A stretch of 64,000 nucleotides of DNA from PGYR01 sp048267165 (GTDB lineage Bacteria; Bacteroidota; Ignavibacteria; Kapaibacteriales; UBA2268): the NCBI GenBank assembly GCA_048267165.1, contig JBLWYD010000004.1:1-64000 (forward strand), given 5' to 3'. The notes beneath the pieces were generated by a model. That model was not told the DNA's origin. It did no database searches and worked only from the letters and a program-made list of their open reading frames with translations. This document shows positions 54,307 through 62,108 of this stretch, piece by piece. Position 1 is the first letter of the stretch. The number at the start of each line of letters is the position of its first letter. Position numbers and translations under genes: made by a program.

Positions 54307-55149
54307 TTGAAAAACTATATTGCTATTAAACTATACGTTCCCGAAGAACACCAAGATACATACATTGCATTAATATCGGATTTAGAGTTCACAGGAATTG
54401 AACAAGTTAATGATGAATTAACAATCAATTTCCTTGCCAATTACTATAACGAAATAATAAATAATGAATTGTTAGAAGCTAGTAATATTCTTGGGTTCGA
54501 AACGAAGCTGATATCAGAATCAGAGATAGTAGAAAAGAATTGGAACGAAGACTGGGAAAAAACATTAGAACCAGTTATAATCAGTGAAGATTTGGTTATT
54601 AGCCCTACTAGCAAAGCTGATAATTTATCACATTATAAGTACTTAATAAAAATAAACCCTCAGATGTCTTTTGGAACTGGATATCATGCTACTACAAGAC
54701 TAGCTTCTAAGCTATTGATAAACACTGTTAATAAAGATGAAAAATGGGTTGATGCTGGTACAGGAACTGGAGTGTTAGCAATATTGGCTTCAAAACTTGG
54801 AGCTGAATCTGTCTATGCATTTGATATAGATGAATGGTCAGTAAGAAATACCATTGAAAATGTCGAGCTTAATAGTGTAGAAAATATTACAGTTTCACAA
54901 AGTGATCTGAATACTTTACAACTTGAAGAGTACGACGGGATAGTAGCTAATATCTTTGCCAATATACTTATAGATAATATGAGTAAGTTTTCGGCTTCTA
55001 TAAAAAAAGACGGGATACTAATATGTACAGGTATTCTGAAATACGATAAACTAAAAGTATTAGAAGCTGCCAATAATAATGGATTCGAATTATTAGAAGA
55101 GTTAGCCGAAGAAGAATGGATAGCTTACAAATACAGGAAAAACTTATGA
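54307..55149 (+). CDS. prmA: Ribosomal protein L11 methyltransferase
   Basis: A 280-residue protein with a TTG start preceded by AAAGG. The N-terminal L11-binding part contains NWNEDWEKTLEPV. PQMSFGTGYHATTRLASKLL and the SAM site WVDAGTGTGVLAILASKLGA follow, with ANIFANILIDNM as the NPPY-like motif. It trimethylates ribosomal protein L11. The stop overlaps the ATG of the next gene (ATGA). Confidence 0.95.
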   Translation: MKNYIAIKLYVPEEHQDTYIALISDLEFTGIEQVNDELTINFLANYYNEIINNELLEASNILGFETKLISESEIVEKNWNEDWEKTLEPVIISEDLVISPTSKADNLSHYKYLIKINPQMSFGTGYHATTRLASKLLINTVNKDEKWVDAGTGTGVLAILASKLGAESVYAFDIDEWSVRNTIENVELNSVENITVSQSDLNTLQLEEYDGIVANIFANILIDNMSKFSASIKKDGILICTGILKYDKLKVLEAANNNGFELLEELAEEEWIAYKYRKNL

Positions 55150-56051
55150 TCTGTGCGTCTATCGACATAGGTACTAATACATTATTATTACTTATTGCGG
55201 AAGTTATCGATGGTAAAATAGTTAAGATATTAGATGACGAACACCAGATAGCTAGACTTGGCGAAGGCCTAAATATGACAGGAATAATATCAGATAATGC
55301 AATTATGCGGGCAAGTCGTATTCTCCATGACTATAAACATATTATTTCTGAACACAATGTCGAATTAGTCCGTGCCTCTGCTACTAGTGCTATGCGAGAC
55401 GCTAATAATAGTAATGAAGTTCGTGAATTATTTGAAACTATATTAAACTCACCTATTGAAATAATTGCAGGTATAGACGAGGCAAGAATTAGTTACCTCG
55501 GTACTATCGAAAAACTAAGCAATAAATCTGATATAGTCCTTGATATTGGTGGTGGTAGTACAGAGATAATAGTAGGTAATGAAGGAAGTATAGCTTTTAG
55601 TAAATCTCTACAAATTGGTGCAGTACGTATAACGGAAGGGTTTTTTCCCGATTTTGAGTCAAAAAAAGAAAACTTTGATGCTGCTAGAAATCATATTTTA
55701 AAAATGTTCAATGACATAGATTTACCTTTTACTGACGGTAACCTAATAGCAGTGGCTGGTACCCCTACCACAATCGCAGCAATTGACTTACAATTACCCC
55801 AGTATAATGCACATTTGATTCATAATCACAGACTAGATCTAAATCGACTTGAATCAATAGTAGATGTTTTTGTAAATAAAACTAGCAAAGAACTAGTTGA
55901 AGAATTTAATGTACACCCAAATAGAGCAGATGTTATATTAGGAGGTGCATTGATACTCCTTGAATTCCTCAAATATACTGAAAAATCGAGCTTATTGGTA
56001 TCTTGTAAAGGGCTTCGATATGGGCTTATATTAGATATGTTTAAAAAATAA
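55146..56051 (+). CDS. Ppx/GppA-family phosphatase
   Basis: A 301-residue protein from the ATG at 55146 (AGGAA upstream, ATGA overlap with prmA); the frame also extends 10 codons back into prmA. The N-terminal phosphate motif is ASIDIGTNTLLLLIAEV and the second is LDIGGGSTEIIVGN. AVAGTPTTIAAIDLQL is also typical. It is the short two-domain form lacking the HD-like C-terminal part of E. coli Ppx. It likely hydrolyses polyphosphate or pppGpp; which one cannot be told from sequence. Confidence 0.92.
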   Translation: MICASIDIGTNTLLLLIAEVIDGKIVKILDDEHQIARLGEGLNMTGIISDNAIMRASRILHDYKHIISEHNVELVRASATSAMRDANNSNEVRELFETILNSPIEIIAGIDEARISYLGTIEKLSNKSDIVLDIGGGSTEIIVGNEGSIAFSKSLQIGAVRITEGFFPDFESKKENFDAARNHILKMFNDIDLPFTDGNLIAVAGTPTTIAAIDLQLPQYNAHLIHNHRLDLNRLESIVDVFVNKTSKELVEEFNVHPNRADVILGGALILLEFLKYTEKSSLLVSCKGLRYGLILDMFKK

Positions 56052-56082
56052 TTGAATTTCTAATTATATAACGTTAGTTTTG
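56052..56082 (+). promoter_or_regulatory. Bacteroidota-type promoter for the 56.1 kb lipoprotein gene
   Basis: TTG (56052-56054) and TAGTTTTG (56075-56082) are separated by 20 bp. The ribosome site CGGAG and the ATG at 56115 follow at a sensible distance. Confidence 0.5.
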
Positions 56083-56114
56083 TGATTATTTTAATTACCA
56101 ATATCGGAGATAAT

Positions 56115-56828
56115 ATGCGTTCATTACTATTTGGTCTAATCGCCATTACTATACTAGGATTAACTTCTTGTCAAGAAAGTGGGAATAAAACTCCTGCCTT
56201 TTATAAAGATACAGTTACATTTGATTTACTTTCAGATATGAAAAGTCTATTAGATGAGAATGCTGACAAAATCACATTAGATGATGTAAACAATTTGAAT
56301 AGTGCTATCAGATACTACTCACCTATCAAAGATTCTCTAATCGGAAAAACTATTGGTGAATTGATAGAAGGTCAAAAGCAAAGAACTTTGAGTACAAATA
56401 TCAACTTAACTCAAGCAACAGCATTCAGTACTCTTTTCACTCAATCATTGAAATTCAACATTAGCGAATTTCAAAAAATTGAACAAGAAAACGGTCAACC
56501 TTTAAACGTACCTACTTACCAGTTCCAAAATATCTCTGGTAAAAGTATTGTTAAATTATCAGGTGTAGTTGATTACTATAATGGTGAGCAATTAATCAAG
56601 AGATTTACTATCGAAATCGATAAAGAAATCCCTGCTGATAAAACTTTGAATCAACCTTACCCTTACAATCACGATGCTGCTAATCAAAGAGATGTATTCG
56701 TAAGAAACAACTTTGATAAATTGAGAAAAGTTTGGATTCCTACAATGATAGAATTTGCTGATGGCAAAATCTACAAAAGAAATCCTGATAAAAAAGGTGA
56801 AAACCAATTAGAAAAAGAAGCTAAATAA
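56115..56828 (+). CDS. Putative lipoprotein of unknown function
   Basis: A 237-residue protein from the ATG at 56115 (CGGAG upstream; the frame also reaches a GTG at 56082). The lipobox is LTSC (MRSLLFGLIAITILGLTSC). The middle is helical and polar (LLDENADKITLDDVNNLNSAIRYY). The C-terminal half looks like one beta-sandwich (TYQFQNISGKSIVKLSGVVDYY, then KRFTIEIDKEIPADKTL), similar in outline to small FxLYD-like modules. No catalytic residues were seen. It has its own promoter and a strong bidirectional terminator. Confidence 0.75.
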   Translation: MRSLLFGLIAITILGLTSCQESGNKTPAFYKDTVTFDLLSDMKSLLDENADKITLDDVNNLNSAIRYYSPIKDSLIGKTIGELIEGQKQRTLSTNINLTQATAFSTLFTQSLKFNISEFQKIEQENGQPLNVPTYQFQNISGKSIVKLSGVVDYYNGEQLIKRFTIEIDKEIPADKTLNQPYPYNHDAANQRDVFVRNNFDKLRKVWIPTMIEFADGKIYKRNPDKKGENQLEKEAK

Positions 56829-56849
56829 TACTTAGCTCTTAATAGAAAT

Positions 56850-56895
56850 AAAAAAGACGTTCAATTTAAAAATTGAACGTCTTTTTTTTTTTTTA
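56850..56895. terminator. Strong bidirectional terminator
   Basis: A perfect 15-bp stem (AAAGACGTTCAATTT and its complement) with a three-base loop, with A-rich sequence on the left and a run of fourteen T on the right. It ends the lipoprotein gene and the convergent dehydrogenase gene. Confidence 0.93.
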
Positions 56896-56907
56896 TAGAT
56901 TGTATTT

Positions 56908-59900
56908 CTACTTTTCAATGCCCAATGCAGTATTAACAACGTAAGCCTGCTCGTGTACGTGTACTTTAGATGAACCAGTAGCTGTTGATGCAGCTGTATG
57001 ACGGCCAGCATATTCTATTTTTTTATGATCATCTATTAATTGCAGTAGTTCAGTTAACATATAACTCCAAGCACCTTGATTCTTTGGTTCTTCTTGAGCC
57101 CAAATTATCTTAGTAGCATTGCTATACTTATTGATTACTTCTTCTAATTTAGTAATGTTCATAGGATAAAGTTGCTCTATTCTCACTATTGCAACATCAT
57201 CAATATTTTCATCGGTACGTTTTTGTAACAAGTCATAATAAAGCTTACCAGTACATAGAATTAATCTTTTCACTTTATTTGCTTTGATGTTTGAATCTGG
57301 TTCATCGATTATATGTTGGAACTCTCCACTAACAAAGTCCGAAGTCTGTGAAACAGCATCGTGATGTCTCAACATACTTTTAGGACTAACTAGTATCATA
57401 GGTAGTTTATGCGTCAGTTTAGCATGTCTTCTAATAGCGTGGAAATAGTTAGCAGGAGTAGTGAAGTTACATACAATCATATTTTCTTCAGCACATAACT
57501 GCAAGAATCTTTCTAATCGAGCTGATGAATGTTCCGGCCCTTGACCATCGTGTCCGTGAGGTAAAAGCATAATTAAATTACTTGTTTGACCCCACTTCAC
57601 ATCTCCACAAGATATAAACTGATCTATTATAGGTTGAGCCATATTAACGAAGTCACCGAATTGTGCTTCCCAAAATGTCAATGATTGCTTAGAACTTACG
57701 CTATATCCATAATCATAACCAACTACTGCTAATTCAGAAAGAGGGCTATCATATATTTGTATTTCTGATTGTTCGGACTCTATATTATTCAAAGGAATAA
57801 AAGCTTCTTCTGTCTCAGAATCAATAAGGACAGCATGTCTTTGACTAAATGTACCTCTTCGTACATCTTCACCTGAGAATCGAATACTTGTTTTATCTAA
57901 TAAAACTGCACCTATTGCAAGAGTTTCAGCAGATGCCCAGTCAAATGAAGGTTTATCATCATCTACCATACTTCTACGCTTTTGTAATCCACTAATTACT
58001 TTCGGATTAACATTAAACCCTTCCGGAACTTCAGTTGTATGTTCTATTATCCTTTCTAGTGTTTCCTTACTTATAGTTGTTTCATAATTTCTTATTGATT
58101 GACCGAATTTCTCTTCAAAAACTATTTTCTGAGATTTCGGTTTTTCTTTTCTTTGATCAAATGCAAGTTCTAATTCAGAAGTATAAGTATTAGACAACTC
58201 ATCAACTTCTTCTTTAGAAAGTATATTCGTAGAAACTAATTCTTCTTCGTATTTCTCTCTTGTAGATTTCATCGACTTGATTTTCTTATACATAAGAGGT
58301 TGAGTATAACTAGGTTCATCACCTTCGTTATGACCATATTTTCTGAAACAAAGCATATCAATTATTACATCTTCATTATATTTATTTCTATAATTAAGTG
58401 CAAATATTGCTGCCTGTGCAACTGCTTCTGGATCATCACCATTAACATGTAAGATAGGTATTTGTAACATCTTAGCAACGTCTGTAGCGTAGTAAGTAGA
58501 ACGTGCATCTTCAACCGAAGTAGTAAAACCAATCTGGTTATTTACTATAATATGTATAGTCCCACCATTAGAATAACCTTCTAATCTAGCAAGGTTAAGT
58601 ACTTCTTGGCTTATACCTTGACCTGCAAATGCAGCATCACCGTGTACTAAAATTGGCAATACTTTTGAGTAATCACCATTATACTTTTCGTCAACTAATG
58701 ATCGACAGAAACCTAATACAACAGGATTTACTACCTCCAAGTGACTCGGATTTGGTAGTAAATGCACAGCCATTTTATTGTTTTTAAGCGAAGTATATTC
58801 GTTCGTTTGACCTAGATGGTATTTAACATCTCCAGAGCCATGATAATCCTGTGGACTTATATCACCGTCAAATTCGTTAAATATAGTCTTTACACTTTTA
58901 CCAGCATTATTTACTAATACATTTAATCTACCTCTGTGAGCCATTCCTAAAACAGCTTGCTCAGTATTCGAATTTGCTGAATCTTGCAATAATTGATCTA
59001 TCATTACAATTAGTGATTCCGCACCTTCTAAACTGAATCTCTTCTGCCCTATGAACTTTTTATGAAGAAAATCTTCAAATGTCTCAGCATGTATTAATTT
59101 TCTTAGTATATTTTTTCTTTCTTCTTTTTCGAATTTCAAGCTATTTCTTGATGATTCTAGAGTGTTTTTTATCCAATTTTTCTTGATGATATCTTGGATA
59201 TGCATAAACTCAACGCCAATAGTACCACAGTAAGTATCACGCATCAACTCTAGAATTTCTCTAAGAGTCATTTGATCTTTATCCCAAGAATCTACAGAAG
59301 GGAAACTTCTCTCAAGATCCCATATATTTAATCCATAGTAAGACATATCCAACTCGGGATATGAATAACTAGAAATACCAAATGGGTTGATATTAGCTAA
59401 TAAATGCCCCCTTACTCTGTATGAGTTTATAAGTGACATTACATGTGTACTTTTCTCTTGTCTATGATTCATCTCAGACTTTCTAATATCTGATATATCT
59501 ATTTCCCATTTAACAGGATTAAATGGTATTTTTAAACTCGCAAAGATTTGGTCATAGAATCGATTTTCGCCTAGCAGTAATTGGTGCATATATCTCAGGA
59601 ATTCCGCTGATTCTGCACCTTGTATTATTCTATGATCGTAAGTATTTGTTATACTAACTACTTTCGAAATCGCTAATTCAGTTAATTTATCAGGCTTAAC
59701 TGCTGAAAATTCTGCTGGGAAATCAATTGAACCAGAAGCAATTATCATTCCTTGACCGTTCATCAATCTAGGTATTGACATTATAGTTCCCATCATACCA
59801 GGATTAGTCAATGATACAGTTGTACCTTCTAACTCATCTAATGTTATCTTGCTATTTTTTGCTCTTGTAATTAACTCTGATAATCTCTCTATAAATTCAG

Positions 59901-60510
59901 AGAAATTCATGTCACCGACATTTTTCAAATTCGGGACTAGTAATAATCTTTCACCATTTCTTTTCTCAACATCAACAGCAACACCTATGTTTATCTCGTT
60001 ATTAATCTGACGATAATACTTACCATCTTTTTTCACGAAACAATCGTTCATTGCGGGATATTCTTTTAGTGCTTTGACTATAGCCCAAAGTAATAGATGT
60101 GAAAAAGAGATTTTGGATCTTCTTTGTCTAAGCAAATACTTATTTATTATTCTTCTATTTTCGTCTAATGGTTTAACTGGAATAGACCTTACAGAAGTAG
60201 CAGTTGGGACAGTTAAACTCTCCTCCATATTCTCTGCTATTTTAGTCGGTATGTTCGCTAATTCAGTTAATTTATCCAAGTCTATTCTGTCAGCATTTGG
60301 AGTGCTGTCAGCTACTACATGCGAGACGTGTAATGTTTCACCTCTACCGTTAGCTGGCATTGTAGCTATGGATTTACCATTTGCTTTAGAAAAATAATCT
60401 CTCCACTCTGCACTTACAGAACTCGGATCTTTTAGAAAATCGTAGTATAACTCTTCTTCGAAGGCTTGGTTTAAGTCAATCACTTTATAAACTTTATAAA
60501 TGTTAAACAT
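56908..60510 (-). CDS. kgd: Fused 2-oxoglutarate dehydrogenase E2-E1 (Kgd-type), no lipoyl domain
   Basis: A 1200-residue protein. Residues 1-45 are the E1 N-terminal helix (LNQAFEEELYYDFLKDPSSV). Residues about 85-310 are an acyltransferase (E2) catalytic domain with NEINIGVAVD and the catalytic YDHRIIQGAESAEF (His293). From about 340 comes the TPP-dependent E1: MAHRGRLNVLVN, YHLGQTNEY, GDAAFAGQGISQE, IVNNQIGFTT, and the C-terminal PHGHDGQGPEHSSAR. This is the actinobacterial Kgd/SucA architecture, also found in some FCB bacteria. No lipoyl domain is present, so a lipoyl carrier must come from another subunit. It follows ptsN by 55 bp. Confidence 0.93.
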   Translation of the reverse strand: MFNIYKVYKVIDLNQAFEEELYYDFLKDPSSVSAEWRDYFSKANGKSIATMPANGRGETLHVSHVVADSTPNADRIDLDKLTELANIPTKIAENMEESLTVPTATSVRSIPVKPLDENRRIINKYLLRQRRSKISFSHLLLWAIVKALKEYPAMNDCFVKKDGKYYRQINNEINIGVAVDVEKRNGERLLLVPNLKNVGDMNFSEFIERLSELITRAKNSKITLDELEGTTVSLTNPGMMGTIMSIPRLMNGQGMIIASGSIDFPAEFSAVKPDKLTELAISKVVSITNTYDHRIIQGAESAEFLRYMHQLLLGENRFYDQIFASLKIPFNPVKWEIDISDIRKSEMNHRQEKSTHVMSLINSYRVRGHLLANINPFGISSYSYPELDMSYYGLNIWDLERSFPSVDSWDKDQMTLREILELMRDTYCGTIGVEFMHIQDIIKKNWIKNTLESSRNSLKFEKEERKNILRKLIHAETFEDFLHKKFIGQKRFSLEGAESLIVMIDQLLQDSANSNTEQAVLGMAHRGRLNVLVNNAGKSVKTIFNEFDGDISPQDYHGSGDVKYHLGQTNEYTSLKNNKMAVHLLPNPSHLEVVNPVVLGFCRSLVDEKYNGDYSKVLPILVHGDAAFAGQGISQEVLNLARLEGYSNGGTIHIIVNNQIGFTTSVEDARSTYYATDVAKMLQIPILHVNGDDPEAVAQAAIFALNYRNKYNEDVIIDMLCFRKYGHNEGDEPSYTQPLMYKKIKSMKSTREKYEEELVSTNILSKEEVDELSNTYTSELELAFDQRKEKPKSQKIVFEEKFGQSIRNYETTISKETLERIIEHTTEVPEGFNVNPKVISGLQKRRSMVDDDKPSFDWASAETLAIGAVLLDKTSIRFSGEDVRRGTFSQRHAVLIDSETEEAFIPLNNIESEQSEIQIYDSPLSELAVVGYDYGYSVSSKQSLTFWEAQFGDFVNMAQPIIDQFISCGDVKWGQTSNLIMLLPHGHDGQGPEHSSARLERFLQLCAEENMIVCNFTTPANYFHAIRRHAKLTHKLPMILVSPKSMLRHHDAVSQTSDFVSGEFQHIIDEPDSNIKANKVKRLILCTGKLYYDLLQKRTDENIDDVAIVRIEQLYPMNITKLEEVINKYSNATKIIWAQEEPKNQGAWSYMLTELLQLIDDHKKIEYAGRHTAASTATGSSKVHVHEQAYVVNTALGIEK

Positions 60511-60565
60511 AAATTATCAAATTAAAATACAACGACGCTTTACTTGTTGCAAAATTGTCGCATAT

Positions 60566-61024
60566 TTATATCTCAAAATTATCGAAAAGTTCGATAACTT
60601 CAGCGTTTTTGGAAACATTTAGCATATCTTCAAAGAAACTACGATTATGTAGAATTCTAGATATTCTGCTTAACGCTTTTATATGCAATCCTAACTCCTC
60701 GCTATTACTTAGAATTAGAAATACAATAGAGACTTTCTTTCCGTCTAAAGAATCAAAATTAACAGGTTTGCTTAGAGTTATCAGAGCAGCTGTTAGTTCT
60801 TTTATGTCTTCAGACTTAGTATGAGGTATAGCAATATTGTTGCCAATTCCAGTTGACATTAGATTTTCTCTAACGAATACTTCTTCTAAAACCTTGGATG
60901 TGTTGGTAATGTTACCTGATTTGGATGCTAACTCAACTAATGCTTCTATTATTTCGTCCTTATCATTCAACTCAGAATTGAGAATTATGCATTTCTCATC
61001 GAGAATTTCAGTGATTTTCTTCAT
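60566..61024 (-). CDS. ptsN: PTS EIIA component of the Ntr/fructose type
   Basis: A 152-residue EIIA of the Ntr/mannitol-fructose fold. The phosphorylated His lies in GIGNNIAIPHTKSEDI (His91 or nearby), and the preceding VFVRENLMSTG is characteristic. FDSLDGKKVSIVFLILSNSEE and HIKALSRISRIL complete the domain. No EIIB/EIIC domains occur in the window, so a regulatory role is more likely than sugar import. Its phosphate donor would be the HPr encoded at 21.3 kb. It lies 55 bp upstream of the oxoglutarate dehydrogenase on the same strand. Confidence 0.92.
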   Translation of the reverse strand: MKKITEILDEKCIILNSELNDKDEIIEALVELASKSGNITNTSKVLEEVFVRENLMSTGIGNNIAIPHTKSEDIKELTAALITLSKPVNFDSLDGKKVSIVFLILSNSEELGLHIKALSRISRILHNRSFFEDMLNVSKNAEVIELFDNFEI

Positions 61025-61118
61025 AGTGTCATTTTTTTTTTACAATTTATCCAATCTTATAGAGCAACTCAAATAATACTGTTAGATTTGTATAAATAAA
61101 TAATCAATCGGAAAAGAT

Positions 61119-62108
61119 ATGAAAGTTTTGGTAACTGGTGCGACTGGGTTTATTGGAAGCCATATAGCAGACCAAATGAAAGAAAAAGGAGCAGATGTTA
61201 TTTGCATCGTCCGTAAGTCTAGTAATCTTAGATGGGTAGAAAACAAAGGTTATGAATTAGTTGAAGCATCCCTATCAGATATAGATGCTCTTAAAAGTGT
61301 AGTTAAAGATGTAGATGTGATATTTCACTCTGCTGGGCTTACTGCTGCTAAATCTATGGATGATTTTGTTAAAGCAAACCTAACAGGTACTATGAATCTG
61401 TTTGAAGCAGCTAAGTATGCAGCTCCTAATCTACAACGATTTTTACATGTATCAAGTCAAACGGCTGTTGGACCATCACTATCTCTTGAAGATATCTCAA
61501 CAGAAGAGCAATTGCACAATCCGTTGACTTCTTATGGTAAAAGTAAAAAAATGACTGAAGATTACTTAAATGCTAATCATGATATACTTCCCATTACTAT
61601 GGTCAGACCTCCTGCGGTTTATGGTCCGAGAGACACTGCCACCCTACCAATGTTCCAAGCCGCTCAGAAAGGTATAGGAACACTTATTGGTTTTGATGAT
61701 AAGTATGTTAGTCTTGTTAGTTCTATGGATTTATCTCGAGGAATAATAGAAGCAGCACTATCTAACAATTCTGTTGGGGAATCATACTTTATTGCTTCCG
61801 AGATGTATTATAATTGGACCGAAATTATAAATGCCATGGGAACTGCAGCTGGAAGAGAGAAAATTTTGAAACTTCGTATCCCCCATTCTATAGTTAAAGT
61901 TATGGGTAATGTAAATGGGATGATAGGAAAAATCACTGGGAAACCACCAGTTTTTGACTCTGAGAAAAGTATTGATTTTATTCAAAAGTACTGGACATGC
62001 TCTGTAGAGAAAGCCAAAAAAGACTTCGGTTACGAACAAAAATATAGTTTAGAAGAAGGGTTCAACATTACCTTCGAATGGTATAAAAGCAATGGTTGGA
62101 TAAAGTAG
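61119..62108 (+). CDS. NAD(P)-dependent epimerase/dehydratase (extended SDR)
   Basis: A 329-residue extended SDR. VTGATGFIGSHIADQM is the Rossmann glycine motif, VIFHSAGLTAAKS and HVSSQTAVGPS follow, and the catalytic YGKSK (about 147-151) with the MVRPPAVYGP block is intact. The substrate is unknown: nucleotide sugars, flavonoid-like or steroid-like compounds are all used in this family. A TAGATTTG element lies at 61083-61090. It is followed directly, with zero intergenic bases, by the penicillin-acylase-family gene. Confidence 0.92.
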   Translation: MKVLVTGATGFIGSHIADQMKEKGADVICIVRKSSNLRWVENKGYELVEASLSDIDALKSVVKDVDVIFHSAGLTAAKSMDDFVKANLTGTMNLFEAAKYAAPNLQRFLHVSSQTAVGPSLSLEDISTEEQLHNPLTSYGKSKKMTEDYLNANHDILPITMVRPPAVYGPRDTATLPMFQAAQKGIGTLIGFDDKYVSLVSSMDLSRGIIEAALSNNSVGESYFIASEMYYNWTEIINAMGTAAGREKILKLRIPHSIVKVMGNVNGMIGKITGKPPVFDSEKSIDFIQKYWTCSVEKAKKDFGYEQKYSLEEGFNITFEWYKSNGWIK

